64,000 nucleotides of DNA from Paratinospora sagittata (lineage: Eukaryota > Streptophyta > Magnoliopsida > Ranunculales > Menispermaceae). The translations under genes were made by a program, and so were the position numbers. Where the stretch lies: assembly GCA_035771175.1 (NCBI GenBank), contig CM069600.1, forward strand, positions 7,153,729 through 7,217,728, in the 5' to 3' direction. Positions 13,577 to 25,620 of the stretch are shown here, piece by piece; the stretch's first letter is position 1, and each line of letters opens with the position of its first letter. The notes under the pieces were generated by a model, which did not search any database, was not told where the DNA came from, and saw only the letters and a list, made by a program, of their open reading frames with translations.

Positions 13577-15259
13577 TCATCAAACAATGGTCTAATGAAA
13601 TGATACCGCAGTCCAATATTTTTGGTTTTGTAATGAAATGTTGAATTTCTGGCTAAGTGTATTACACTATGACTGAGCAAGACATTCAACACTTGCTTGA
13701 ATCCCAACTCTGCCAACAAACCTTGCAATCAGCTTTTTACTAACTTCTGTCACAACCACATACTTTACTTCAATTATAGATAAAGCCACAATCTTTTGCA
13801 ACTGAGAAACCCAACTTATGGCTATAGTACCCAATGTGAACACATATCTTGTAATGTTCCTCCTATGATCCACCTCACATGCAAAATCAGCATCTACAAA
13901 GCCTTGTAACTTCAATTCGCCTCTACTAAAACATAGACATTTTTCAGTAGTACCTTGTAGATACCTAATTATCTACTTAATTGCTTCCCAATGTTGTTTG
14001 CCTAGATCTGACATAAATTTGCTCATTGCTCCTACTGCATGTGCAATATCTGGTCTCGTGCAAATCATAGCATACATTAAGCTCCCAATAGCTGAAGCAT
14101 ATGGGACTTTAGCCATGTATGTTTTCTCCTCATCTAAATGTGGACTTTAGTCATTGGACAATCTGAAATGATTAGCAAACAGTGTTCTCACTGGTTTAGC
14201 ATCACTCGTACTATACCTTTGGAGTACCCTACGAACATACTCTGCCTGAGATAATTATAAGGTACCCAACCGCCTATCTCTCCTAATCCTCATCCCAAGT
14301 ATCTATTTGTTGCACCCAAGTCCTTCATCTCAAATTCATTGGACAACTATTTCTTCAATTTGTTGATCTCTTCCAAATCTGCACTAGCTATTAACATGCC
14401 ATCAACATAAAGTAACAAGATAATGAAACTGGAACCTACTGTCTTGAAGTAACAAAAATGGTCAACATTGCATTTCAAGAAGCAATGTTTCTGCATGAAA
14501 CCATCAAACATCTTATACCACTATCTAGGAGCTAGTTTCAAGCCATAAAGGTTTTTGGTTAACCTTCAAACCAATTTTTTTTTACCAACCACTGCAAAAC
14601 CTTCTGGTTGCTTCATGTATATCTCTTCTTCCAAATCACTATGGAGAAAAACAATTTTCATATCTAACTTCTCAATATGTAAATCCTCTACTGCGACAAT
14701 GCTCAAAACTAAGCGAATATTACTCAACTTCACAATTGAAGAGAACTGTGTAGTCAATGTTTTCCTTCTGCTGAAAGTTTTTGATCACCAGCCTGACCTT
14801 GTAACTCTTGGAGCCATCATGCTCCTCTTTAATCCGGTACACCCATTTGTTATGGAAAGCTTTTTTACCCTCTAGTAACTCTGCCAACTCCCAAGTCTGG
14901 TTAGAGGTAACAGATTTCATTTCATCATCCACTGAAAGCTCCCACTTGCTAGCATCCTCAACGTGGCATGCCTCATCGTAACATTTTGGTTCTCCTCTAT
15001 CTGTAAGCAACAAATAACTCAAATATTTTATGTTTGGTACATGTGACCTGCTAGATCTCCTCAAAACAACACCTGAACCCTGTGAAGAACCAACATCTTG
15101 TGCTTTAGGTTCTTTGCCTGAAATATCTGGGACAACATCTGGCTCAAAGAAATTGAGTTCATGTTCTGGTTGCACCAAACTAGAAGATTGTGTTGTGTCT
15201 CTGTTCTTATACATAACCTTCTCATTAAAGATGACATATCTACTCCTGATCATCTTTTG
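13577..15259 (-). pseudogene. Copia pol remnant: reverse transcriptase and RNase H
   Basis: Minus-strand translations give RT pieces (VEDLHIEKLDMKIVFLHSDL near 14680; WELAELLEGKKAFHNKWVYR near 14860) and an RNase H piece (GFVDADFACEVDHRRNITRY near 13880). These are standard copia pol landmarks. The reading shifts frame several times and contains stops, and the RNase H stretch has substitutions at usually fixed positions. Non-functional. Confidence 0.8.
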
Positions 15260-16080
15260 ATTATGCTCATCCCAAAACTTTAGCCAAAGTCATCACCACC
15301 ATAACCAACAAGTGTGCATTTAAGTGATTTAACATCAAGCTTATTCCTATCATGGTCACCAATATGCACATAAGAAACACAACCAAATACTTTCAAATGA
15401 GAAAGTTTTACCTCATGTCCACTCCAAACTTCGTCTGAAATTTGAACTCCAATGGTATTGATGGTCCTTTTGGTTGATCAGATAAGTTGTTGTATTGACT
15501 GCCTTTTCCTAGAACTGTTTTGGCCAACCAACATGTATGCACATGCTTTTGGCCCTCTCAATAAATGTTATGCTCATTCGTTCTACTGTACCATTCTGTG
15601 GCGGTGTATTAGGCACAATCCTCTCGAGTTTTATCCCTATTCTCATAACAAAACTTCTTAAATCTGGTGTCGTCATACTCTCCACCGTTATTAGACTGCA
15701 ACTTTTTTATCTTCAACCCTGTCTCATTTTTAACCTTAGTTTTCCACATCTTGAATGCCTTAAACACATCAGATTTCTGTCTCAAGAAGTAAACCAATAC
15801 CTTCCTGGAGTGATCATCAATAAAAGTCACAAAATACAATTTCCCACCTATTGATGAAACTGAAGTTTGACCCCAAACATCTGTGTGAACAAGTTAAAGC
15901 TTGGATGACTAGGGACTTCTGCCTACCTTCTGGAAACTGACCCTTTTTCTTTTTTTCATATATGCAGTTTTCACACAAATCAATATCCACTGATCTCAAC
16001 CCTAGCAGCTTCCCCTATTAATGCATTACTTGTATCCCCTTGGCATTGATGTGTCCAAGTCTCTGATGTCATAAGTTTAG
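15260..16080 (-). pseudogene. Copia pol remnant: integrase
   Basis: Contains a GAG-pre-integrase stretch with a CENC motif near 15970, and the integrase core YFVTFIDDHSRKVLVYFLRQ (about 15780-15839) followed by the QSNNGGEY motif near 15700, where the family norm is SDNGGEY. Frameshifts separate the pieces. Confidence 0.78.
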
Positions 16081-16380
16081 ATCTTCTTTGTTTTCTGTAA
16101 CAGTAATAAAACCATAATCATCAATAGTTATATAAAGAGATCCAGTTTTCTTACTCGGGCAACAATCATTGCTCCCTTCGACATTTTCCAAGTGTCATCG
16201 GTAAAAATGATTAAATAACCATCACTCGCCAACTGCTCAATAGAAATCAGATTTTTCTTCAAACTAGGCACATGTCTCACATTGTCCAGCTTTCAAACAG
16301 ACCCCTTTAACTGAATCCGCACATCGCCTTTGCCAACAACATCGCGTGCATGGTCATCACCAAGATACACCTGTCCCAAA

Positions 16381-17133
16381 TCACCATGAGATATAATTCT
16401 CAAACAAATTTCTGCTAGAGGTAGCATGGAATGATGCCTCCGAATCTAACACCCAAGATTTCATCCTGCTCTCCATAAAATAAATAAGGGCATATTCTGA
16501 ATTTTCTGAAATACAATTTGTATTGTTCTGTTTCTCACCATCTTTCTTTGGAGCTTTGCATTCAGATTGAAAATGTCTCATTTTTTCGCAATTCTAGCAT
16601 TCAACATTTTTCTTGGTACCATGGTGATGTCTGGACTTAGACCTGTCATTCTTTGATTTTGATCAGCCATGCCAATTTCGTCTATTCTTACTTCCACCTT
16701 TGCTATCCAAATTTAATGTTGACCCTGAACTAGATGAATCTTCACCATTCCTTCTAATCTCCTTAGTCATAATCAAGTCAGTAACTTCTGAAAATCCCAG
16801 TTTGCTTTTCTTAAAATAACTGCTAATTAACTGGACTGTGTTTTTCCAACTCTCTGGAAACTGTCTAAGAATGGCTAGTGCAAGAACCTCATCACCAAAA
16901 TGGATATCCAATGAATCCAACTGATCAGTGGTCTCATTAAATAAATTCAATTGTTCCTTAAAATTCCCATTCCCTGCCATCTTCAAAGTAAACGGTTTCT
17001 TGATCAGAAGTACTTTATGTGTTGCAAAAGATTGCTCATACATGTTAGAAAGGGCAGGCATGAGAGATACTATTGTTTTTTGATGTTTAACATTGAAAGA
17101 TATTTTTTTTCGATATACGATTTTGAATCGCAC
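16381..17133 (-). pseudogene. Copia gag and protease remnant
   Basis: The minus-strand gag segment (16663-17133) contains FGDEVLALAILRQFPESWKN, typical of copia gag. A zinc-knuckle relic follows near 16570-16600, with its first CX2C interrupted by a stop, then SECKAPKK. The protease relic reads WVLDSEASFHAT, so the active-site triad DSG has become DSE. Frames are broken. Confidence 0.78.
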
Positions 17134-17771
17134 CTAGTGTTTTCTGATCTAGTATCTCTCATTCATCTTCCTTGTAATTGGCAGGTTTCCCCTTCAAAGA
17201 TAAATACAAATCCTTTTGATATAGAAAATCCTCCATCTGCATCTTCCAGTAATTAAAATTCGAACCTTTGAATTTCTCTACTTTTATTGATTCTTCATCT
17301 GCACCCATTACTCCCACTCAAACTGCGAGTACCGAGCAAATCAAAGTAACCGCAACAATGGCCTAACTGTGCACCACGATTTAAGAACACAGTGTGTAAT
17401 GAGCAAAGAATGCTCACAACAAAAGGATTGAAGAAAGAAAACTAACTTCTTCCCCTAAGCGATCTAATATAAGATATCTTAATCACCTTTTGACTTTCAA
17501 CACCACAAAAGAAAAAATTTTGTCTTTTTCTTCCATGTATAAAACAATCAAACGCTTACAGATTCAAACTTTTGTTTTTATCAACTTCTTTCTCTTATTT
17601 CCTTTTTTGGTTCCGTCCTCAACAAGAAACAAAGTCACCAACTTGTTTCTTTATCACCAACTCCAACAACTGCAATCAATGTTGAACTTGCGACTCTCAC
17701 CATGAAATACTAATAAGTCGCGGCCATAATCAAATCTTTCGATTGTTCACGATTGTTGTGTTTGTAGCACC

Positions 17772-17789
17772 CAAAGCTCTTAAACCAGT
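17772..17789 (-). other. Copia primer-binding site (decayed)
   Basis: Directly inside the 5' LTR the minus strand reads TGGTTTAAGAGCTTTGGG, which differs in a few bases from the initiator-Met tRNA complement TGGTATCAGAGC. Confidence 0.6.
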
Positions 17790-18095
17790 TGTCAAATAAT
17801 AAACCCAAGAAATCGTAAATACACACAAAGAGAAAACACAAAGACAAGAGATATAACGTGGTTTAGAAAGAAATCCATACGTCCATGGAGTGAACCAACA
17901 CTCAATTCACTATTAATAAAGGTTTACAATGGAAAGCCACTCTGTGAGCACTCTCTCACAACTCTCACCGCACCTCTTAATCTCTCACGTAAACTCTAAT
18001 TCTAATTGAGTTTATATATTAACCTCATATGAGGGTACAATTGTAATTTCATACATAAAATAATAAAATAATTATTTTAGCTTTACAATCTAACA
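17790..18095 (-). mobile_element. Copia 5' LTR
   Basis: 306 bp, TGTTAGATTG to TTATTTGACA on the minus strand. The right side is the target duplication AGGTC (18096-18100). Confidence 0.8.
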
Positions 18096-18100
18096 AGGTC

Positions 18101-18240
18101 AACATAAAAGTTATTTCATTTAAAATACCTAAAGATCAGCAAAAGATAATTATAAAAGAAAACTAACATAAAATTAAAAGCATTATATTCTACAAAGGAA
18201 GTATACTTGCATCTTTTAACATTAAATACTGACATGATCA
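18101..18240 (+). repeat. Thionin-like downstream region, right flank of the copia element
   Basis: Continues the sequence interrupted at 8352 and matches 300-440 and 7690-7810. It ends where chromovirus gag sequence begins. Confidence 0.7.
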
Positions 18241-20001
18241 AGAAGTAGGAGATCAATCGGCTACTCAACCCAAGAACCATGGAGAACGTCCTAGTAATGC
18301 TAATGGAACCACACAAGCCAGTTCACAATAGCCTTACCGTCCCAAGATTATTAAACTTGACTCTCCTCGCTTCAAGGGTGAAAAAGATACAACAAGTTGG
18401 GTTTGTCGTGTTTAACAATTTTTTGCGTTTCACCAAACCCCCAATGTGGACCAAGTTGCACTTGCTTCATTTCATTTGGAGGGTGATGCCCAATTATGGT
18501 ACCAAATGCTTAAACAAGAAGAGGGCAATGTGACTTGGCAAGAGTTTCACGACGGGTTACATGCTCAATTTGAACCCATGCAATTGGAAGATTTCTTCCG
18601 TGAATTAACAAAGTTGCAACAAGTTGAAACAATTAATGAATATCAAACCAGTTTTGAAAATTTATTATCTAAGGTTGGGTATCTTCCTCAAACTCGTCAA
18701 ATTACTTGTTTTATCAGTGAATTGAATGGTAAAATTAAAGCTGATGTATTATCTAGCTGTCCTAAATCACTAACTGAGGCAATTGGCCTTGCTCGATTAT
18801 TTGAAGCCTGAAACACCTCGCAAAGAAGATCCACTCGTACACCCAAAATTAAGAAGATGCGCCCCAAGCAACAACTATGAACTCAACTCTTCCGATGCGG
18901 CGATTGGCCCAAATCGAAATGCAAGAACAACATGCCTAGGGATTGTGTTGTAACTGTAATGAAAAGTTTACACTGGAACATCGATGCAAAAAGTTGTTCT
19001 TGATTGAAGGGTGTTATGCTGAAGATGGCGGTGATGTTGTTATGGAAGAGGAAGACACAATTCAAGAAGACTTCAATGAGGTGCCAAAATTTTCCTTACA
19101 TTTTATGGTGAGCACTAGAGCGCCGAAGACAATGAGAGTAAAAGGAGCATTGGGCACACATCAACCACTGTTTTGGTTGACTCGGGAAGCACCTATAATT
19201 TCATGAATGACGACGTAGTAAATAAAATGGGGATTACACCCAGATGGTAAGGAACGATTTGAGGTTATGGTGGCTTCAAGAGAAAGGCTTGCTAGCCAAG
19301 GTATGTGCAAAAATGTGAGAATAAATTTACAAGGAGTACCCATTTTTGTGGTTTTTTATCTTCTTCCTGTTGAAGGATATGATGTGGTGTTGTTGGTCCT
19401 ATAGTGTGGAACTTTGATAAATTGTAAATGAAGTTTCGAGGTTGCTGGCAAAGAGGTGTTTCTTCAAGGGGGAACTTTTCCTAATGATCATAAGGTAGTT
19501 GGAGAACTCAAGTTTTGTCATGAAGCTAGAAGATGTAGAAAAGGGGTGTTGCTTCAATTATTTTGAATTAGTGTCCCACTTGCCAAGACTAAGGAGGGTT
19601 ATCATAATTCAAGGTTGGAGCAAATTTTACAAGAATTTCATGATGTGTTTGAAGAGACTAAAAGCTTGCCACCTCCTAGAACTCAAGACCAGAAAATTCC
19701 AATGAAACCTGGAACTGAACCTCTTAAGTGTTAAACCTTATAGGTACCCATAGTACCAAAAAGCTTAAATTGAGAAGATTGTGGATAAGATGCTTTGTAC
19801 GTGTATGATCAAACAGAGTAATAGCTCTTATTCTTCACCTGTGATTCTAGTAAAAAAACATGATGGTTCATGGTGCATGTGTGTTGATTATCGAACTCTC
19901 AACAAGGCCACCATTAAAGATCGATTTCCTAGTCCGGTCATCAACAAGTTATTGGACAAGCTACATCGAGCAAATATTTTTTTCCAAGATTGATCTTAGA
20001 A
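18241..20001 (+). pseudogene. Degenerate Ty3/gypsy chromovirus-like gag-pol, 5' part
   Basis: Reading frames that shift into one another encode gag (EGDAQLWYQMLKQEEG and onward, 18446-18811), a zinc knuckle (CCNCNEKFTLEHRC, near 18946), a protease relic (VDSGSTYNF near 19180) and the first part of RT (SSYSSPVILVKKHDGSWCMC near 19810, then DLRSG). Stops and indels are frequent from 19240 on. The CX2C-X6-HXC knuckle and gag style fit the Reina/Galadriel type of chromovirus; the lineage is an inference. RT resumes at 21811 after a solo LTR. Confidence 0.75.
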
Positions 20002-20006
20002 GTGGG

Positions 20007-21805
20007 TGTTGGCCTCGATGTGTCCAAGAGGGGGGGGGTGAATTGGACAATGACAAGTTAATACCTTTCTTTAAAAACAATTAATAATATTCAGCAATGT
20101 ATGGCAGTCTACAGAGGAAATGCAATAAGAAACAATATGCAACAGTACACAAAAGATTTATAGTGGTTCGGCCTCGCTTACATCCACTACCTAACCTCCC
20201 AGTTAGGATTTTGTTCAAACTCCACTACCTGACCCTCTTATGAGTGATAATCAAACCATTACACCTTCTCAACTTACGGGTGTGAGAAAACCGTTATAAC
20301 ATGAGCAACACTTGCTCAAACCAAGTGACACACATAGTCACTTAATAATCTGAAATACGAGTATAGAGTTTTGATTCTTTTACCAAGAATCAACAAAATA
20401 CTTACATAGCTTTCTTTGAGCCTCATTTAACACTGATTCAACATAATATGTATTATGACGATTGGTTGAAATACTAAAGGTTCGAAGCTCTTCTTTTCTT
20501 CGATGAATTTGAGAAAGTTTGTAATGAGAATCAATAAATCCCGAAGAAAAAAAATGTATCAGAGTTTTCACAAAAAGATCAGAGTTTTTACTGCAAAAAT
20601 GATAGTAGAACTTTCAAAAGTTTTTCACACAAATAATTTCAAAGATTCTCAGTTGTATATATCAGTTGTTCTATGCTCAAAAGCTTCAAGTATAGTATAT
20701 ATAAACAACACTTAATCTCAATCTTCAAGAAAGTTTTTCACGCTCAAATCCATTTCAAATTGAACGGCCAAATTGTTTCACGGAAATGGATTGATTTAGA
20801 TAGTTCAACAACACCTGAATCCTCTGTGCTTTTACGAAAATGGAAAATATAGAAAACAACATAGGCTGACACAGTTATCAACTTTTTGACAGTATTGTGT
20901 GAGCGTCCTGATAGAGGGTTAGCTTCTTGACGCACAACACACAGTTTTGTCGTTTCTGCTTTTGAGGGCGCTCCTAGATTATGAGCGTCCTGATGGACTT
21001 GAAGATTTTAAAATCCATAAAACAATGAGGGCGCTAATCTGCGAGTAGCGTCCTGATGCGTGTTAAACACAAAAATTCTAAAAACACGTGAGCGTGCTGA
21101 CGCATAATCAACTTCCTGACGTATCATTAACGCATGATCAACTTCCTGACGTATCATTAGGTTGGTTCTATGAGGGCGTTCCTAGATGAGTAGCGTCCTG
21201 ACATAAATAGAATACATTCCAACCTATACACCATCAACGTCCTGATATTCCATCAGTGTCTTACCATGCTAGTTCATCACTAAGTGACTGACCATCACAT
21301 GAGCGCCCTGATGAGCTGTCAGTGCCCTAATGGAGCACTGAAAACTGATTTCGATATTTTTGAATCTTTTGAAAACTTGATTAATCAGTTTAAAGCTCGA
21401 TAAATTCAAATCAAAATAATCATTGAAAGATTCATCAAAAGTGATCAAAACCAATCGAAAATCTTTCAAAAACAAATTGATCAAAAACGTTTTTTATTTT
21501 TGAAACTCATGCGAATATGCAAATATGCAAATATGCATCATAAGTAGTGCCTGCTAAATTAGATGACATCCGAGATTCTACAATCCTAAATGTCTCTAAA
21601 AACATAAATATTAAATCTCGAACGATCATGGTCTTTAGTCTGAAAACAGTCTTGATAGCTTTTTCACCATGCATCATCAAACTTGAGCAATCTTCATGCA
21701 TAATTGGATGTGCAATATATATGTAATAATATCTTAATGAGAATGTGATTTATAATCATCAAAGTATTTTTTCTTGTACGGCACGTGAGGGTAATTAGAT
21801 TAACA
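20007..21805. mobile_element. Solo LTR splitting the chromovirus RT
   Basis: Begins TGTTGGCCTC and ends TTAGATTAACA, 1799 bp, flanked by GTGGG (20002-20006) and ATGGG (21806-21810). Removing it restores the RT motif LRSGYHQ across the junction. It starts with a GGGGGGGGGTGAATTGG stretch and a TGGTTCGG box seen in some long copia LTRs; a diverged relative is at 24225-24757. No internal coding sequence. Confidence 0.75.
20890..21330. repeat. Cluster of degenerate GAGCGTCCTGA motifs
   Basis: Inside the solo LTR, motifs of the forms GAGCGTCCTGATG, GAGGGCGCTCCTAGA and CTTCCTGACGTATCATTA recur about 12 times at irregular spacing of 25-70 bp. A 28-bp unit around 21098-21160 is duplicated exactly in tandem. 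Confidence 0.6.
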
Positions 21806-21810
21806 ATGGG

Positions 21811-21985
21811 TACCATCAAATCAAAATAGTACTGGAAAACACCTCAAAGACGACATTTCGAACTCATCATGGCCATTATGAATTCATGGTAATGCCATTT
21901 AGCGTAAGCAATGCCCCCTCTACCTTTCGAGCCATGATGAATGAGGTATTCCACAATTACTTACGCAAGTTCATCCAATAACTCA
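21811..21985 (+). pseudogene. Chromovirus RT, continuation
   Basis: Encodes the RT stretch TTFRTHHGHYEFMVMPF and then AMMNEVFHNYLRKF, which follows LRSGYHQ in gypsy RT. It stops abruptly at the downstream region of gene B. Confidence 0.75.
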
Positions 21986-21989
21986 AAAA

Positions 21990-22242
21990 TGAGCTTAACA
22001 AAGCTAATTGAAAATGTGCTCACCAATTTATAAAGCAAAGAGAAATATATATGATATAAGAAATGGTACCTTTTATAGTATGAAAAGTTTCCCAAAATTG
22101 AAATTGAGACAACCTTTGCTTTTATTCATAATGCAAATACAAAGATAAACTTGAATTGAGTAAAGTTCACAACTGGGGAAAGAAAAACTTTATTCATACA
22201 TTTATTAGAATGAGACAAATATTAATCTAACAAATAACCATA
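21990..22242 (-). repeat. Downstream region of gene B
   Basis: In minus orientation it matches the downstream regions of A, C and D, including AATAAA-type signals near 22200 and 22130. Confidence 0.7.
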
Positions 22243-22954
22243 CTAATGGCCCTTAGAGCAGCCTTTAGAGCATGACTTCAAGCAAGCTCCAACTTCCTTT
22301 TCACCTGTATACGTAATTAAGAATTCTAAGAAATAAAACTCATAATACTTATAATGTACATACTACTATTATTCTAATATGAACAAAAAGTGTAAATTGT
22401 TGTGCGCGTGTGTACGCTAGGTCCAACGCCACTTTTCAATGCTGACATCCTGTCTTTTTTAGATATTTTGAGAATGCGTGTGATTTTAGAAATGTTGTAT
22501 AATACATGCTCATCTCTATAACATTTAAAGGAGTTGGATACCAACATCGAAAAATGATGTTCACACTCAACATATATAAAACATTTTTCAATATAATTTA
22601 TATAAAACATTAGGTCAAAATCTTCAATGTGGTTCTAAATCTCTTTCATGATACAACATAAAAATAGTGAGAGACAGAAAATTAAGAAGAAAAATACTTA
22701 CGAGGATTATTAATTGTGCTAATTTTCGTACATTTTGTATATGCACACGTTGTAATGCATGAGTATTCAGCTATATCTACTGTGCATTGTCCTAAACAAT
22801 TGACAGTACATTCAACGGGATTTTTGGTTTTGCTGACACATGACCCAAAGCATTTTGCATAACAAAATGGAAAACCAAAAAATGAGAAAGCATTAGTTTG
22901 ATGTGCAAATACACCTATTAGTAAGACAAGCACTAAAAACACTTTTCCCTCCAT
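22243..22954 (-). CDS. Thionin-like secreted cysteine-rich protein, copy B
   Basis: Exon 1 is 22954-22702 and exon 2 is 22304-22243, with a GTAAGT donor and ACAG acceptor; 104 aa. The signal peptide covers residues 1-22. All 12 cysteines are kept (31, 35, 39, 49, 53, 57, 66, 70, 75, 92, 96, 100). The loop between the second and third cysteine groups is shorter than in A and D. The intron lacks the Tourist MITE of A and D but holds another MITE. The presumed 5' UTR has lost the GAAGAAGAAG stretch, and homology to the other promoters ends near 23118, so expression may differ. No disabling change is seen. Confidence 0.82.
22393..22610. mobile_element. MITE-like element in the intron of gene B
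   Basis: Related to 27706-28090 (intron of C) and 32043-32230. Shared blocks include GAATGCGTGTGATTTTAGAA and CTCTATAACAT. The ends carry the inverted motif AACGCCA/AACATC..TTTTT in imperfect form. Its superfamily is not clear. Confidence 0.5.
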
Positions 22955-23007
22955 CTCTTTACAAAGCTATAGGTAGTTTGACATGACCATTCACCCCAAC
23001 AAATTGA

Positions 23008-23014
23008 ATTTATA
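23008..23014 (-). promoter_or_regulatory. Putative TATA box of gene B
   Basis: TATAAAT on the minus strand, 54 bp before the ATG, at the position equivalent to that of gene A but closer because of a 5' UTR deletion. Confidence 0.5.
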
Positions 23015-23117
23015 GGATTTCTAGTATCTTGTTTAGATTCCGGTATTAATGACTTCTATTTTAAAATTATTATATTGTATTAATTAAGAGGAAGGCATTT
23101 TAAGAAATTTATATCTA

Positions 23118-23335
23118 ACTTTAGATTCTCTTAACCTAAAAGATTATGTTACAATACTTTAGCTAGTAATGTAACATGCATTCAGTTGAAAAAAATTAAA
23201 GCCACAATTTGGACAAATCAGTAAAATAGCATTGGAAATTAAGGGTTGTAGATGTTAGAAACAAGTAGAAAGTTGGCTAGTTTATATTAAACCAAAGCGT
23301 TTAATAACACTAAAGGCCAAAACTTCTTGATTAGG
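23118..23335. repeat. Dispersed repeat upstream of gene B
   Basis: Nearly identical to 25370-25560 and, inverted, to 4560-4760. Its first bases (ACTTTAGATTCTCTTAAC) are themselves shared with the promoter regions of C and D, suggesting that the repeat arose from or captured that DNA. Confidence 0.55.
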
Positions 23336-24224
23336 TCTTTGGCCTAGTCCTTTTGATAGCTAAAGTGGCAAACGTTTTGCGTGTTTAGGGAAGAATCATC
23401 GAGAAGCGTAGGTCTTTGTCATTACTAAAAGGCGAAAGAGCTCAAAGCAAATATGTGTTACGTTAATATTCTAGGGAGATAGGGATCATGCATAGTGGTG
23501 AGGGTCTAGGTGATTTGTCTACTTCATCATTTAGTGTCAGCTCAATCTTTGCAATAGGGCAAAAAGGAGAAGAAAAAACTTTTTTGTTAGGATTGATACC
23601 ATCATCTTCTCTTTGTTAGGATCGATACAATCATCTTCTTCATTTGGGTCTACATTTGTGAGGAAGAATGACATGGATGGTTTGACTATTTAGTATAGCC
23701 AATCTCCAAAATTAATATTTGAATTGCATATCTCATTTTGCTTCTCGGTGATATTTGCTGAAAAGATATCCGTGATTGAGCCTACCACAATAGCGACAAA
23801 AGGAGGGGAGCTTCTCATATATATGGGGCATGTTTTTTCTATTGATGTTGATAATCAAACCTCTTCAAAGGCGTTTGGTATATTATCCAAATGAATGTGC
23901 ACTCCAATATTCTTATTTCGCACTATTCCTTCCTATTTGGAGGACCCTAAGCTCGATCCATTGAACTTTACAAAAATGGTTACTAAGAAGCTAAATGAAT
24001 TTTCTCTCTCTACAGTCAAGTGGAAGGCCATGAATCAAGACCTAGAATTTATAAAAGGACAAGGGAGAAGGAAAAGGGTTCATGGAAGGGCCCCGTGGTT
24101 GAAGGAAAAAGAGGTAATTGTTGAAGAGCAATAGATGACCAGATTGTTGAAGCAGATTTCAAGATAGCTTGTTTGATCTTTATTCCCCAGGCCTTGAGAA
24201 TGCTTTTTTGTGTTGGCCAGATTA
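23336..24224. other. Unrecognised sequence with short open frames
   Basis: The + strand has a 79-codon frame at 23895-24134 ending in a basic RRKRVHGRAPWLKEKE stretch. Neighbouring frames look like a decayed coding region, possibly transposon-derived. TTTGTTAGGATNGATAC is duplicated at 23583-23630. I do not recognise any domain. Confidence 0.35.
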
Positions 24225-24757
24225 AAGTCCAAGAAGGGGATGAATTTGACTTTATGCAGGATTTTTACCTTTCAAAAATTAATATAAATGAGCAGCAAGA
24301 ATGAAAATATGAAAGCAAGAAATTAACGGTGCACAAACAATTTTAGCGTGGTTCGGTTCTTCAAGCTTACATCTACGACATATTCCAATCAAGATTTCTC
24401 AAACACCCACTATGGATCCTACTTCAAGGATGAAGTTCAAACCAATTATAATCTCATTTCACAGGTGTGAGTTACATTTACAAGAATCCTATTCACTCAC
24501 TCTTTCTCACTAGTGACACAAGTCACTTTACAAGAAATAAAATCAAGAATAATGGAAGGTGTTCTCTTACTCTTACTAAGAACTCTTTAGAATCTTATAC
24601 AATATACTTAGATTCTCCTCTAGAATGCTCAGCAAGATGGTAAAGGATGAATCACAGTTGAATGAGAATAACTCTTTTGAAAGCTTTTAAAGATCTTGAA
24701 TCAAACTCAAAAAGCTTTTTCTCAAGATGAAAATCGTTCACATAGCACTTCGAAAAC
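24225..24757. mobile_element. LTR fragment related to the solo LTR at 20007-21805
   Basis: Shares the AGAAGGGGATGAATTTGAC start, the GTGGTTCGGTTC box and the layout of the following 300 bp. It is cut at 24758 by a gypsy LTR end. Confidence 0.5.
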
Positions 24758-25620
24758 TGTCGCGGCCCCTCTCCGGGTGACGTCATGACCGGCACAGTAC
24801 TCCAGATAATGCCACAACACGACAAGACCCGAGGCACTGATAAGCCTCTATGTAGAAAGTATATAATAAACTCAATACATAACCTGTATATGATCAAGAT
24901 AATTGAACCAAAAATAAAATTTCATCATCATCCAATTGATTATCATATGGTTCAAAACCCTCGAGCCTATATGGAACTCAAATAATAGTCCATCATTCCT
25001 CTGTTCATCATTTACAGTCCAAACAATCACCACTATCTATGTTTTATATACAATAGTACCTGTGATAGTTATATACAGTTTACAAAAAATAAAACAATTA
25101 AAACTAGTCTCAAGTCCCTAAAATATACAAACCAAAATCTACGTTCAAGTACTATTCAAAAAAAAATTCAAAATTATATTCACCAAATTAATTTGATTGA
25201 GTTTAAGATATATAGTGCTCAAGTTGATTAGGACAAAGTTGTTAGGTTTGTTTTGTGCTCATGTTAGTTTGTAAGTTTGTAATTTTTGTTTTGTTTTCTA
25301 TTAAGCCTTTGATTAGCTTTGTTCAAGATGTAGTATGTTATTTTATGAACAATATAGTTTATGTATTTTATATCTAACTTTAGATTCTCTTAACCTAAAA
25401 GATTATGTTACATTACTTTAGCTAGTAATGTAACATGCATTAAAGCCACAATTTGGACAAATCAGTAAAATAGCATTGGAAATTAAGGGTTGTAGATGTT
25501 AGAAACAAGTAGAAAGTTGGCTAGTTTATATTAAACCAAACCGTTTAATAACACTAAAGGCCAAGCGCACTGGCCTTTGTACAAGCGCGTTGGTGGCTTT
25601 TCCAAAGACTGGAAAAGCCA
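24758..25620 (-). mobile_element. Gypsy LTR 3' segment joined to a dispersed repeat (inverted copy of 4370-5125)
   Basis: The minus-strand LTR ends with GCCGGTCATGACGTCACCC and GCGACA at 24758, like the solo LTR at 11225-13571. It extends to about 25200. The rest, 25200-25620, is the mosaic repeat also found at 4370-4850. Confidence 0.65.

Larger units (their letters stand above)
8353..18095 (-). mobile_element. Degenerate Ty1/copia LTR retrotransposon with two nested solo LTRs
   Basis: The target duplication AGGTC is at 8348-8352 and 18096-18100. The 5' LTR is at 17790-18095; the 3' LTR is split into 8353-8442 and 10743-10976. Gag, protease, integrase, RT and RNase H remnants run right to left between them, in copia order (integrase before RT). 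A solo LTR (8443-10742) interrupts the 3' LTR and another (11225-13571) interrupts the 3' end of pol. Without these the element is about 5.1 kb, a normal copia length. All frames are broken, so it is inactive. Confidence 0.85.

Noticed and set aside
23895..24134. 79-codon frame as a real gene
   Set aside because: No domain recognised, no start context or intron structure, and it sits among transposon debris; described only as unrecognised sequence.
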